Shown piece after piece: positions 9,389 through 17,919 of a stretch of 64,000 bases of DNA (its first letter is position 1; the number at the start of each line of letters is the position of its first letter). The translations under genes were made by a program, and so were the position numbers. The notes beneath the pieces were generated by a model, which was not told where the DNA came from, searched no databases, and saw nothing but the letters and a program-made list of their open reading frames with translations. Source of the stretch: JAHEFT01 sp963700705 (GTDB lineage Bacteria > Pseudomonadota > Gammaproteobacteria > Xanthomonadales > SZUA-36); the NCBI GenBank assembly GCA_963700705.1, contig CAVOYQ010000012.1, positions 248,001 to 312,000 of the forward strand. Reading direction: 5' to 3'.

Positions 9389-11077
9389 ATGTCAAATAAA
9401 TTTCCGCTGCTGACAACCCTGCTTTTAACCTGCCTGGCGCTCCCTGTTCCCGATGCCTGTGCCGGCCAGGTCGATTCCGACCAGCTGACCCGTATCGTAA
9501 AAACCCTGGCCTCCGATGAATTCTATGGCCGGGCCCCCGGCGGCCCCGGGGAGGAGAAAACGGTTTCTTTCCTGGTCGATCGATTCCAGGCGCTTGGCCT
9601 GTCGCCGGGCGCCGGAAACGGCAGTTGGACCCAGGCAGTGCCACTGGTCCACACCCAGGTGCAGGCGCCTGCCAGCATTGGATTTGACTCCGGCGACAGT
9701 CACCAGGCTTTGGAACAGGCGGTTGATGTCGCGATCGAAACCAGCCGGCCCGCGGAGCAGGTCATCATTGAAGGCGCGCCGGTGGTGTTCGTAGGCTTTG
9801 GCGTCAGCGCCCCGGAGCGTCAATGGGATGACTTCGGTGATATGGACCTGACGGGTAAGGTCGCCGTGTTCCTGGTCAACGACCCGGATTTTGCCGCCAG
9901 CCCGGATGAAGCCGTGGCCGGGCGATTTGGCAACAGGCGCATGACCTATTACGGGCGCTGGACGTATAAATATGAAGAAGCGGAACGGCGCGGCGCGCTG
10001 GCCGCGCTGATCATTCACGAGGACAAGGCGGCTGCCTACGGCTGGAGCGTGGCTGCTTCCGGACCCGGTGAAAACTACTCGATCGTGCGTGCCGACGGGG
10101 CCGGTGAACCCGTCGCCGTGCAGGGCTGGCTGCGGGGGGATGCCGCGAAGCGCCTGTTCGCCAGCGCCGGGCTGGACCTGGATGAACAAAGGACCATGGC
10201 CCGCAGCCCGGAATTCCAGGCGTTTGAGCTGGAGGGCGTGACCTTCAGCGCCAGCCTTGACGTCACCGTGGAGCGCATCGAAAGCCGGAACGTACTGGCC
10301 ATCATGCCCGGCACGACCCACCCCGATGAATACATTTTTGTTTCCTCGCACTGGGATGCCTACGGCCAGGGCGAGCCTGATGCCCGGGGCCGGACCATCC
10401 GGCCAGGCGCCAATGACGACGCGCTGGGTACGGCCGGCGTTCTGGAACTGGCCCGCGTGCTCAAGGCCGAAGACCCAATGGAGCGCAGCGTGGTGTTCGC
10501 GGTGTGGACGGCAGAGGAAAGCGGCCTGCTCGGTTCGGCAGCGTATGCTGCGGATCCTGTCTATCCCCTGGAAAAGACCGTCGCCAATTTTACTTTCGAT
10601 ATCATGCAAACCGCCGGCCCGGCCAGGGACGTGATCCTGGTGGGTGAAGGCCAGAGCGATCTCGAAGGCGACCTGGAGCGTGCCGCCGCTTCGCAGGGCC
10701 GCGTGGTCACGCCTGAAAACCTGCCGGAGAACGGCCTGTTTTTCCGCGCCGATCATTTTTCGATGGCGCGGGGCGGTGTGCCGGTGCTGCTGATCATGGG
10801 CATTGCCGGTGGCTCCGACCTGGTGGAAGGCGGGCGTGCCGCCGGGGACGCCTGGATCGCCGGGTACACGGGCAACTGCTACCACCAGACCTGTGATGAA
10901 TGGCGGCCCGACTGGGACCTGCGTGGCGCGATGATGGACATGGAATTGTTCCACATGATCGTTCGAGACCTGGGTGACTCACGCCGGTGGCCGCAGTGGA
11001 AAGCGGGTTCCGAATTCAGGGCGATTCGCGCCGGCAGTGACGCGGTCCGGAACGGTGGCGATCAGGCTTCGCCATGA
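9389..11077 (+). CDS. Secreted M28-family zinc aminopeptidase
   Basis: A 562-aa exported protein with a Sec signal peptide (cleaved near ACA-GQ). A PA-type insert lies around residues 130-250. The M28 catalytic core has the di-zinc ligands in order: His and Asp of SHWD, Asp of GANDD, the catalytic Glu pair of TAEES, Asp of FDIM, and His in CYHQTCDE. It would release N-terminal residues from peptides in the periplasm or outside the cell. Its stop overlaps the start of the alpha/beta hydrolase gene by four bases, so the two are co-expressed. Confidence 0.9.
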   Translation: MSNKFPLLTTLLLTCLALPVPDACAGQVDSDQLTRIVKTLASDEFYGRAPGGPGEEKTVSFLVDRFQALGLSPGAGNGSWTQAVPLVHTQVQAPASIGFDSGDSHQALEQAVDVAIETSRPAEQVIIEGAPVVFVGFGVSAPERQWDDFGDMDLTGKVAVFLVNDPDFAASPDEAVAGRFGNRRMTYYGRWTYKYEEAERRGALAALIIHEDKAAAYGWSVAASGPGENYSIVRADGAGEPVAVQGWLRGDAAKRLFASAGLDLDEQRTMARSPEFQAFELEGVTFSASLDVTVERIESRNVLAIMPGTTHPDEYIFVSSHWDAYGQGEPDARGRTIRPGANDDALGTAGVLELARVLKAEDPMERSVVFAVWTAEESGLLGSAAYAADPVYPLEKTVANFTFDIMQTAGPARDVILVGEGQSDLEGDLERAAASQGRVVTPENLPENGLFFRADHFSMARGGVPVLLIMGIAGGSDLVEGGRAAGDAWIAGYTGNCYHQTCDEWRPDWDLRGAMMDMELFHMIVRDLGDSRRWPQWKAGSEFRAIRAGSDAVRNGGDQASP

Positions 11078-11956
11078 TCAATAAAAACCCGAAGGCTGTT
11101 GGCGACAGCAAGGCCTTCCCGGTGTGTGAGTTCAGTATCGAAGGCAAGCCCGATGGTCCGACCCTGGTGTTTATCCACGGCTGGCCGGACAACGCCAGCC
11201 TGTGGCGCAGACAGGTGGAGGCGATGGGTAAACATTTCCGCTGCATCCTGGTGACTTTGCCCAATTTCGGCGAGAAGCCCGTGAAGGCCGGCGGCTTTGA
11301 TTTTCCGGAGCTGCTGGGCAGGCTGGCTGCCACCATCAGGGAAATACAGCCCGAAGGCACGGTTGGCCTGGTGACCCATGACTGGGGCTCATACGCCGGC
11401 TACCTGCTGGAAAAAGCCCACCCGGAGTTGTTCGTGAAGATGGCCGCGCTGGACATCGGCGGCCACCTCGTGCCGGCGGACGCCCGGTCGGCCCTGATGA
11501 TCATCGGCTACCAGTGGGCGCTGATCGCCAGCTGGCTGGTTGGTGGTTTGATCCCGCCGCTGGGCGCCACGATGACCCGGGGCGTGGCTAAAGTAATCCG
11601 GGTCCCGGCGCGGCAGCGCGGCAATATCCGGTCACGCTACAACTACCCCTATTTCTATTTCTGGCGCAATACCCTGCTGCCCTGGAAACGCGCCAGCCTG
11701 CTCAACCGCTACCGGCCGCAGCTGCCCCGTGCTGTTCCTGTTCGGCGAACGCAAACCGGTCATGTTTCATTCACCCAAATGGCTGGAGATCGTCGCCGGC
11801 AGCGGTGGATACGCCGAGGGCATTGCCGGCGCCGGGCACTGGCTGATGGAGACACACGCTGACGTCGTGAACGAAAAAATGGCCGCCTGGTTTCAGGATA
11901 CGCAAGCGGTTACAGGCCTCGAAGCTGATCCTCCAGGGAACGCGTCTTTTCCGTGA
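11074..11956 (+). CDS. Alpha/beta hydrolase, epoxide hydrolase/haloalkane dehalogenase-like (one frameshift)
   Basis: The first 215 codons give a typical alpha/beta hydrolase: the oxyanion-region motif HGWPDN, the nucleophile elbow THDWGSY with Asp as nucleophile (epoxide hydrolase or haloalkane dehalogenase type rather than Ser esterase), then a cap domain. At about 11725-11728 a CCCC run shifts the frame; reading on in the next frame restores VLFLFGERKP and the catalytic His in GAGHW. An extra C is the simplest explanation. The gene overlaps the upstream M28 gene by ATGA and runs 47 bases into the opposed cupin gene. Confidence 0.75.
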
Positions 11957-12281
11957 CGACATCGCCCGTGTGTTGTGTGGATTTGCGTTCGATCAGCATC
12001 AGCTGGCACTCCTCCCCGGCAACCGGGTTGTGCCGAACGCCTTTCGGAACCACGAACATTTCTCCTTCGCCGATCTCGACCGTGCGATCCTCCATTTCAA
12101 TACGCAGACGCCCCTTCAGCACGTAAAACAACTCATCCTCGTTTTCATGGCTGTGCCAGGCCAGGGAGCCCTGGACCCTGGCGACCTTGATGTAGGCCTC
12201 ATCGACCTCCGCCACGACCCGCGGCGACCAGAGCTCGGTGAGCGATGCGGCAATGCGTGCGGGCGAAAGGACCGTGGTCAT
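11910..12281 (-). CDS. Small cupin-domain protein
   Basis: A 123-aa single cupin. Motif 1 is WHSHENEDELFYVLKGRLRIEM (HxH...E...G) and motif 2 is GEMFVVPKGVRHNPVA, giving the usual His3/Glu metal site. Such proteins are isomerases, dioxygenases or sugar-binding modules; the substrate is unknown. The stop codon lies inside the 3' end of the opposed alpha/beta hydrolase. The upstream gene ends 2 bases before its start on the same strand order, so it is probably the second gene of a pair with the SnoaL-like lipoprotein. Confidence 0.85.
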   Translation of the reverse strand: MTTVLSPARIAASLTELWSPRVVAEVDEAYIKVARVQGSLAWHSHENEDELFYVLKGRLRIEMEDRTVEIGEGEMFVVPKGVRHNPVAGEECQLMLIERKSTQHTGDVVTEKTRSLEDQLRGL

Positions 12282-12283
12282 GG

Positions 12284-12745
12284 CTACTCCCGGGTTGTTT
12301 CCTGGCAGACATCACTGCCCTTGTCGAAAATGATCTGCCACTGACCATCCGGGGCAAGACGCCAGATCGAGTTGAACGTGCCAACGTGCGTGCCGCCGGG
12401 ATCAAACACCGGGCCTGAACTCAAGGCCAGGGTTCCGGACTCCAGCACGACGACGGTTTTCGGCTCCCAGGAAAACGGCGCGGCCGGGTCCTGGAAAAAG
12501 GGCTTCCAGGCGTCGGCGATCTGCAGCTTGCCGGTCAGCGGCCTTTCCCCGGCAAAAAATATCGCCTCGTCGGACAGGAAAGCGGTGAAGGCGTCAAAGT
12601 CTCGATCCGCCATCGTTGCGGCAAACGCCCGTTCCGTATTTTCCACCTGTTGAATGAGCTGTGCCGCGTCCGGTTCCTGTGCCACCGCATTGCAGCCCAG
12701 CAGCAGGCCAAGGCAGCCGATTACCAGATATTTTGAAGTGTGCAT
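12284..12745 (-). CDS. SnoaL/DUF4440-type (NTF2-like) lipoprotein
   Basis: The start at 12745 is set by a GGAGG site 10 bases upstream and by the signal sequence that begins there. The leader ends in a lipobox LLLGC (Cys18). The mature part has the NTF2-like pattern: AFAATMADRDFDAFTAFLSDEAIFF, then WKPFFQ, VVVLESGTLALSSGPV and a Trp-rich last strand WRLAPDGQWQIIFDKG, as in DUF4440/SgcJ proteins. Function unknown; some relatives are isomerases or binding proteins. It is probably co-transcribed with the cupin gene. Confidence 0.8.
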   Translation of the reverse strand: MHTSKYLVIGCLGLLLGCNAVAQEPDAAQLIQQVENTERAFAATMADRDFDAFTAFLSDEAIFFAGERPLTGKLQIADAWKPFFQDPAAPFSWEPKTVVVLESGTLALSSGPVFDPGGTHVGTFNSIWRLAPDGQWQIIFDKGSDVCQETTRE

Positions 12746-12888
12746 GGTAAGCCTCCGTTGTGTGGACAGTTGGCAAGCACGAAAGCCGAGTGTAGTCCCC
12801 GGTGGTGAAAGATTGAATGGGCAGGCCCTTTTATGGATAAACCGGTACACTTTCCGGTTCAGACGAAAGAAACGCCCCGGTGATATCA

Positions 12889-13455
12889 ATGAATAGTCGT
12901 ACCAGGTTCTGGGTCATGCTCGCGGTTTTCCAGGTTGCCTTCGGGCTGACGGTATTCGCCGTCACGCGCCAGTATTACCTCCCCGATGTTGGGACCGTCA
13001 GCGCTGGCCCGGCGCGCCACACCACGGCCCCTTTACCGGCGCAGAGCGCGGAAAGCGACCTGGCGAACCTGATCTCGGCGTTTCCCGGCCCGGCGGCCGC
13101 TACTGACCCGGTTGAACTGTCGTTCCAGGCGGATGAGGCCTTCAGCAACCAGCAATTCGGCCAGGCGGCTGAATTGTACGAACGCTTGTTGCTGGCCGAT
13201 CCGGGCAACGCGGACACCTACAACAACCTGGGCCTGACCCTGCATTATCTTGGCCGTTCAAGCGAGGCGCTGAGCGTGCTGAACGAGGGCGTCACCGTAG
13301 ACCCGGGCTACCAGCGGATCTGGTTGACCCTTGGCTTTGTCAACGTCCAGGTCGGCAACCTGGAACAGGCGCGCTCGGCGCTATCCACCGCCATTCAGAT
13401 GGGCGCAGATACTGAAGTGGGCCAGTCCGCGGCGCATATGCTGGATGCGCTTTGA
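12889..13455 (+). CDS. Membrane-anchored TPR protein
   Basis: A protein of about 188 aa. One N-terminal transmembrane helix (FWVMLAVFQVAFGLTVFAV) is followed by a linker and at least two tetratricopeptide repeats (AAELYERLLLADPGNADTYNNLGLTLHYLGR, ALSVLNEGVTVDPGYQRIWLTLGFVNVQVGN). The TPRs would face the periplasm and act as a protein-interaction scaffold. The ATG at 12889 is preferred to a GTG at 12880. It ends just before the opposed heme A synthase gene. Confidence 0.75.
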   Translation: MNSRTRFWVMLAVFQVAFGLTVFAVTRQYYLPDVGTVSAGPARHTTAPLPAQSAESDLANLISAFPGPAAATDPVELSFQADEAFSNQQFGQAAELYERLLLADPGNADTYNNLGLTLHYLGRSSEALSVLNEGVTVDPGYQRIWLTLGFVNVQVGNLEQARSALSTAIQMGADTEVGQSAAHMLDAL

Positions 13456-13478
13456 ATGATCGCCACCCTTCCTGACCC

Positions 13479-14447
13479 CTACCGGATCAAACCACTGGGC
13501 TTCCTTGCAAGCGCCAGCAACTGCAGCAAGCCCAGCAGCAGCAGGCCCGCAAACCAGTTATGCGCAACCGCCAGGCCGATCGGGATACCGCTCAACACGG
13601 AGCTCACTCCGATCGTGAATTCCGAAGCCAACAGCAACATCAGGACGATCGCAATGGTGCGGTGACGGCGACCCTCCAGCAACGCGGCAAAAGCCGCCAG
13701 CAAGACCAGGATGGCAGTCACCACGGCCCCCAGCCGGTGCGCCTTGTGGATGGCCAGTCTTTCCTCGCCGCCAATGGCCTGTCCGCTGCTGGTCACCTCG
13801 TGGGTCCTCGACAGGTCCATGGCCTTGACCAGCGAACTGCCGGGCCACCAGCTTCCGTGGCAATCCGGCAGGGTCTGGCACGAAGTTGCAGCAAAATTCG
13901 CACTGGTCAATCCGCCCAGCAGGATTTGTAGTGAAAGCGCAGCGATCGCGGCAGAAGTCAGCCAGCGGACCCGCGGGCTGCCGCCATGCCGCTCACCGTT
14001 GCTGAACACCAGCCAACCCGCGAGACCCAGCATGCAGAACCCGCCGGCCAGGTTGCCCATGACCACGGCGGGGTCATGCAGGCTGCCGGATCGAATCCCC
14101 AGGACCGCCAGGTAAACGGTTAGCGCCAACAGCGCAAATGAGACCAGGCGTCCGCGCTTCTGGCGGATCGACAGGAATGCCAGGAATATGACCAGCAGGC
14201 CCAACACACTCGCCACCAATCGGTGCAGCGGCGTTGCCCAGGCAAACGGTTCATTGCTTTGGCTTAGCAGTTGTTGATAGGCGACATCCGGCGAAACCGG
14301 CTGCGTCGCCGAGGGCACATCGCCGATGTGCCCGTAACACGCCGGCCAGTCGGCGCAACCGATCCCCGAATGGGCGAGGCGCAGGTAGGCGCTGAGCGAC
14401 ACGAGAACAATCACCAGGACCAGGCAGATTTTTGCGAGAAGATTCAT
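13479..14447 (-). CDS. ctaA: Heme A synthase (COX15/CtaA)
   Basis: A 322-aa integral membrane protein of eight predicted helices. It carries the family motifs AHSGIGCADWPACYG near the first helix, the heme-ligand histidines in TPLHRLVAS and IHKAHRLGA, THEVT, and AVAHNWFAG in the last helices. CtaA oxidises the C8 methyl of heme O to a formyl group, giving heme A. No adjacent heme O synthase is seen. Its position one gene away from the heme-copper reductase operon suggests it supplies a heme a-type cofactor to an oxidase of this cell, though not necessarily to the neighbours. Confidence 0.9.
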   Translation of the reverse strand: MNLLAKICLVLVIVLVSLSAYLRLAHSGIGCADWPACYGHIGDVPSATQPVSPDVAYQQLLSQSNEPFAWATPLHRLVASVLGLLVIFLAFLSIRQKRGRLVSFALLALTVYLAVLGIRSGSLHDPAVVMGNLAGGFCMLGLAGWLVFSNGERHGGSPRVRWLTSAAIAALSLQILLGGLTSANFAATSCQTLPDCHGSWWPGSSLVKAMDLSRTHEVTSSGQAIGGEERLAIHKAHRLGAVVTAILVLLAAFAALLEGRRHRTIAIVLMLLLASEFTIGVSSVLSGIPIGLAVAHNWFAGLLLLGLLQLLALARKPSGLIR

Positions 14448-14474
14448 AATTCGAAGCTGCGGCCGGTCGCCGGG

Positions 14475-15134
14475 TCAGTCCTTGATGCGTTCAAGGTAGT
14501 CCGCCTCGCCCCGCACAAGGCGGACGTAATTGGGCGTCTCTTTCCATTCGACCCGGTCCAGGCCGTTTTCAAAGCTCCACAGCCAGGCAGTGTTCCACTG
14601 GAACTGGTAATCGTTGGATGACCAGTAATCCCCGGATCGGGTATTCGGGAAATAGAGCGTGTTGATGGTTGGCGGTGCCAGGGTCTTGCGCGGATCACTG
14701 ATCGAACCCAGTTCGTCACGGGTTGGCAGGCGCCAATCCCTGTAACCGCAATAGCCCGCTTCATTCGTCGCCAGGACCACGGCCCAGGTGTCACAGGCGC
14801 TCCCGCTGCACACCCCACCATCGGGTTTGCCACGATAGTCCAGTTCACCACTCGCATCTTCGTTCGGGTTGAACCAGGAATAGGTGTTGTCCCGGTAATT
14901 CAGCCCGGGAGTGTCAGTTTTGACCTGCCAGATCAGGCCGGTGAACTGGTCCAGCACACAGGGACCGGCTACGCCCCGCTCGAGTTGCACGCCATTCGCA
15001 TCAATGGCCACGTACTTGCTGTCGTGAATTTCCGGGCCAGGACCCTGCTTCGATTCACACGCCGTCAACATGCCCGCGGCGGCGAAGGCCAGTACGATTC
15101 GAGGGTTAACAATTGATGCCATATTTTTCATCAA
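14475..15134 (-). CDS. DUF1566-domain lipoprotein
   Basis: A 219-aa product with a lipoprotein signal (AAAGMLTACE lipobox). The mature domain has the signature of the DUF1566/Lcl_C family: FTGLIWQVK, YCGYRDWRLPTRDELGSI, then YWSSNDY and a C-terminal VRLVRG. These Trp-rich domains are found in secreted or adhesin-like proteins; function unknown. Four cysteines (CVLD, CSGSAC, YCGY) could form disulfides. Several in-frame ATGs lie at the start, so the exact N-terminus is uncertain. It is transcribed away from the 15.3-kb operon. Confidence 0.8.
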   Translation of the reverse strand: MMKNMASIVNPRIVLAFAAAGMLTACESKQGPGPEIHDSKYVAIDANGVQLERGVAGPCVLDQFTGLIWQVKTDTPGLNYRDNTYSWFNPNEDASGELDYRGKPDGGVCSGSACDTWAVVLATNEAGYCGYRDWRLPTRDELGSISDPRKTLAPPTINTLYFPNTRSGDYWSSNDYQFQWNTAWLWSFENGLDRVEWKETPNYVRLVRGEADYLERIKD

Positions 15135-15254
15135 ATTGACTTCTGATTTTTATGGTCTGCATACTCTACCGGACTTTGTCCGGCTAATCTCTCCCGAATA
15201 TACGGGAAGCGGGCCAAGAGAAGGTGGAGGTCCGCACACAATTAATTCACGTAT

Positions 15255-15299
15255 TTGACCTGAATCAATTGATTTGTCGTTCTCCACTGCTAGTATTAT
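15255..15299 (+). promoter_or_regulatory. FNR/DNR-type site and -10 element upstream of the CuA/heme-copper operon
   Basis: TTGAC-CTGA-ATCAA at 15255-15268 differs in one base from the FNR/DNR consensus TTGAT-N4-ATCAA. A TATTAT -10 candidate lies at 15294-15299, placing the site centre about 42-45 bases upstream of the presumed transcription start, the spacing of class II FNR/CRP-dependent promoters. This suggests activation under low oxygen and/or by an NO-sensing Dnr/NnrR regulator. The reading comes from motif inspection only. Confidence 0.6.
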
Positions 15300-15347
15300 T
15301 TTGCCGAGGTTTACATCGGACGATCGCACCAGCGGAGGGAATCACAC

Positions 15348-15512
15348 GTGAATCAAGAAGTAACCGGAACCGAGAACACCGAACGCGTTCCCACAATGCA
15401 ACGCATCCTGGACAATCCTTTTCTCCTTTTATTTATCGGCGTGGTGTTTCCCACTGTTTTTTACATCATCTGGGGAATCATGGAAATCATCACCATCCCC
15501 CTGGCGCCATAA
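15348..15512 (+). CDS. Single-span membrane protein, subunit IIa-like of heme-copper enzyme
   Basis: A 54-aa product starting at a GTG preceded by AGCGGAGGG. It has a polar N-terminus and one hydrophobic helix (FLLLFIGVVFPTVFYIIWGIM). It lies 25 bases before the CuA subunit gene in the same orientation. B-family oxidases such as the Thermus ba3 enzyme carry a comparably tiny single-helix subunit (IIa), so I infer the same role. Its small size and position immediately downstream of the FNR-like site argue that it is the first gene of the operon. Confidence 0.65.
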   Translation: MNQEVTGTENTERVPTMQRILDNPFLLLFIGVVFPTVFYIIWGIMEIITIPLAP

Positions 15513-15537
15513 CAACTCAAAATAAAAAGGTGAAAAT

Positions 15538-16089
15538 GTGACCTCCATTCATCCCCCGACTGAAACCATCTGGTGGAAACAACCACTGGACCGTGTTGAA
15601 GGAACCTGGATAGCGCTGGCGCTGGTCTGGTCCCTGATCATGTTCGTCATGATGCCCGTGTGGCATGTGTACGGTAAGCAGAACCTTTCGAATGAAGCCT
15701 ACCGGACCACGCCTGAAGCCTTTATGGCAAAAACCCAGGCGATGGTGAACCAGTACACCGTACGAACCGAAACCAACCAGAACACCCCTGTCGTTCGCCC
15801 ACCACCGGGAAGCGACGTCTACCTGCTCGGACGTTTGTGGCAATGGTGGCCACTGCTGGAGCTCGAGAGGGGCCAGACTTACCGCCTGCACATTGCTTCG
15901 ATGGACTGGCAGCACGGCTTCTCGGTTCAGCCCGTGAATATCAATATGCAGATCGTGCCGGGATATGAAATGGTAGTGACCATTACCCCGGACACAGAAG
16001 GGGATCAGACCATTATTTGCAATGAATTCTGCGGCATTGGCCATCACACGATGCTGGGCAAAATTTATGTTACGGAGAGTGGATTATGA
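15538..16089 (+). CDS. CuA-containing subunit II of a B-family heme-copper reductase (NorS/CoxB-like)
   Basis: A 183-aa protein with one N-terminal transmembrane helix (about 24-45) and a periplasmic cupredoxin domain. The CuA ligands are complete: His126 in WQHGF, and Cys161, Cys165, His169 and Met172 in CNEFCGIGHHTM. It accepts electrons from a c-type cytochrome or blue copper protein and passes them to subunit I. The translation start is a GTG after an AAGGTGA site. The stop overlaps the start of subunit I by four bases. The short one-helix form is typical of B-family (ba3-like) enzymes and of the Cu-A nitric oxide reductase of the NorSY type. Confidence 0.85.
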   Translation: MTSIHPPTETIWWKQPLDRVEGTWIALALVWSLIMFVMMPVWHVYGKQNLSNEAYRTTPEAFMAKTQAMVNQYTVRTETNQNTPVVRPPPGSDVYLLGRLWQWWPLLELERGQTYRLHIASMDWQHGFSVQPVNINMQIVPGYEMVVTITPDTEGDQTIICNEFCGIGHHTMLGKIYVTESGL

Positions 16090-17798
16090 AAACGGAGCAA
16101 TTCAGAATCTGCCCGGAATCCGGATTACAGTTCCACAAACCGGCCGAACTGCTGATGAAACTCAACGCCGTGGTTGCTGTGGTTTGCCTGTTGATCGGGG
16201 GAGTGACGGCCCTGCTGGTCACCCTGACCCGCTGGCCCACGGTTCACCTGCTGCCGGCAGACAGGTTTTATCAACTGCTGACCACGCACGGCATCAATAT
16301 GCTGATTTTCTGGATCATTTTCTTCGAGATCGCAGTGCTCTACTTTTGTTCATCCACGCTGCTGCGTTGCCGCATGGCCACACCGAAACTGGGCTGGGTA
16401 GCTTTCATTTTGATGGTGCTCGGAGCGGTGATCAACAATGTGTCCGTGTTCAGCGGCAATTCCTCCGTGATGATGACGTCATACGTGCCGATGCCGGCCG
16501 AACCGATGTTCTACCTCGGACTGATCCTGTTCGCCGTCGGTGCGCTGATCGGCTGCTTCATCTTCCTCGGCACGCTGGTCATCGCGAAGGAGGAGAAAAC
16601 CTACGAAGGTTCAATTCCGCTGGTGACATTCGGAGCAATGACCGCCTGCATCATCGCCATCTTCACGATCGCAGCCGGCGCCATCATCCTGATCCCGACC
16701 TACCTCTGGTCGGTGGGGTTGATCTCCAACATCGATGCGCCGATGTACCGTTTGATCTGGTGGGCGTTTGGGCATTCGTCGCAACAGATCAACGTGGCTG
16801 CCCATGTCTCGGTCTGGTACGCAATCGCGGCCATCGTGTTCGGCGCCAAGCCGCTTTCCGAGAAAGTCAGCCGCACGGCGTTTATCCTGTACATCGCCTT
16901 CCTGCAACTCGCTTCGGCGCATCACCTGCTGGTGGACCCGGGCCTGAGCTCGACCTGGAAGATTTTCAACACCTCGTATGCGATGTACCTGGCGGTGCTG
17001 GCCAGCATGATCCATGGCCTGACCGTACCCGGTTCGATCGAGGTTGCACAACGCGCCAAGGGTCTGAAAAAGGGCCTGTTCGAATGGCTGCGTAAGGCGC
17101 CCTGGGGTAATCCGGTGTTTTCCGGAATGTTTCTGTCCCTGATCGGCTTCGGATTCATCGGTGGAATCTCCGGCGTGGTCATGGGCACCGAGCAGATAAA
17201 CATCATCATCCACAACACGATCTACGTACCCGGTCATTTCCACGCGACGGTCGTAATCGGAACCACGCTGGCCTTCATGTCGCTGACTTATTTCCTGATC
17301 CCGGTACTGTTCCGGCGCCAGGTATTCCTTCCCGGTCTTGCCAAGCTCCAGCCGTACATCTTCGGACTCAGTATGATGGTGTTCACGCTGGTGATGATGG
17401 GCGCCGGGACGCTGGGTGTTGAACGGCGGCACTGGGACATGGCATTTACCGATTCAGCGCTGGGTTTTGATTACCCGGCCAGCGCCTACACCCTGATGGG
17501 CCTGGTGGGAATCAGCGGCGTGGGAGCGGTGGTCGGCGGCGCGATTTTCGTGCTGATCACGGTCGTTTCGGTGTTCTTTGGCAAACGCGTGGGTTCCGAG
17601 TCCGGTTACAGCACCGCTACAACCCGCCTGATGAAGGCCCCGGCGACGATCGAGCCGCAGGGCGGTCATGCAGCGGCCGGTAAATGGGGCTTTGCAGCTC
17701 CGGGTACTTTTGTGCTGGCGCTGTTCTTCCTGGCCATCTTCGTGGTGTACTACGCGATCAACTGGAAATACCTCGCGTCAGTCTGGCCGATGTCATGA
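16086..17798 (+). CDS. Heme-copper reductase subunit I lacking the active-site Tyr; probable nitric oxide reductase (NorY/sNOR-like)
   Basis: A 570-aa, about 13-helix B-family subunit I. The low-spin heme ligands are His69 (TTHGINM) and His386, the high-spin heme ligand is His384 (VPGHFH), and the CuB ligands are His230, His279 and His280 (SAHHLL). Oxygen reductases of this type have HPxVY, with Tyr four residues after the first CuB His and cross-linked to another His. Here the sequence is GHSSQQ, so Gln234 takes the Tyr position. Without this Tyr, oxygen reduction by the usual mechanism is unlikely, and NO reduction is the better guess. The subunit II-subunit I-senC order is that of the norSY-senC clusters of ammonia oxidisers (from memory). 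A divergent oxidase remains possible. Confidence 0.75.
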   Translation: MKTEQFRICPESGLQFHKPAELLMKLNAVVAVVCLLIGGVTALLVTLTRWPTVHLLPADRFYQLLTTHGINMLIFWIIFFEIAVLYFCSSTLLRCRMATPKLGWVAFILMVLGAVINNVSVFSGNSSVMMTSYVPMPAEPMFYLGLILFAVGALIGCFIFLGTLVIAKEEKTYEGSIPLVTFGAMTACIIAIFTIAAGAIILIPTYLWSVGLISNIDAPMYRLIWWAFGHSSQQINVAAHVSVWYAIAAIVFGAKPLSEKVSRTAFILYIAFLQLASAHHLLVDPGLSSTWKIFNTSYAMYLAVLASMIHGLTVPGSIEVAQRAKGLKKGLFEWLRKAPWGNPVFSGMFLSLIGFGFIGGISGVVMGTEQINIIIHNTIYVPGHFHATVVIGTTLAFMSLTYFLIPVLFRRQVFLPGLAKLQPYIFGLSMMVFTLVMMGAGTLGVERRHWDMAFTDSALGFDYPASAYTLMGLVGISGVGAVVGGAIFVLITVVSVFFGKRVGSESGYSTATTRLMKAPATIEPQGGHAAAGKWGFAAPGTFVLALFFLAIFVVYYAINWKYLASVWPMS

Positions 17799-17799
17799 T

Positions 17800-17856
17800 T
17801 CGCGATTGAAATCGCTCCTACGGTACCGCTGGGCGTAGGAGCGGATTCATCCGCGA
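17800..17856. repeat. Inverted REP pair
   Basis: Two 21-base REP units face each other. The first (17801-17821) reads GTAGGAGCGATTTCAATCGCG on the minus strand, and the second (17835-17855) reads GTAGGAGCGGATTCATCCGCG on the plus strand. The same unit occurs at 21246-21328 and in diverged form at 54480-54577. It lies right after the subunit I stop codon. Confidence 0.8.
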
Positions 17857-17869
17857 ATTATTCCTGAAC

Positions 17870-17903
17870 AAAAAACGCCGGGTGTACAACCCGGCGTTTT
17901 TTT
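17870..17903 (+). terminator. Rho-independent terminator after subunit I
   Basis: The stem ACGCCGGGT (17875-17883) with ACCCGGCGT (17889-17897) is followed by seven Ts, and an A-run precedes it, so it could work in both directions. It separates the subunit II/I transcript from the SCO gene that starts 17 bases later. Confidence 0.8.
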
Positions 17904-17919
17904 GGAACACAATGAACCG

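Noticed and set aside
9425..10954. 509-codon minus-strand frame opposite the M28 peptidase
   Set aside because: Long only because of high GC; the plus frame has a signal peptide and the full zinc-ligand set.
16022..17095. 357-codon frame overlapping subunit I
   Set aside because: Arg/His-rich shadow frame; the 16086-17798 frame encodes all heme-copper motifs.
17800..17856. REP pair considered as a Rho-independent terminator
   Set aside because: No T-tract; a separate, better hairpin with T-run lies at 17870-17903.
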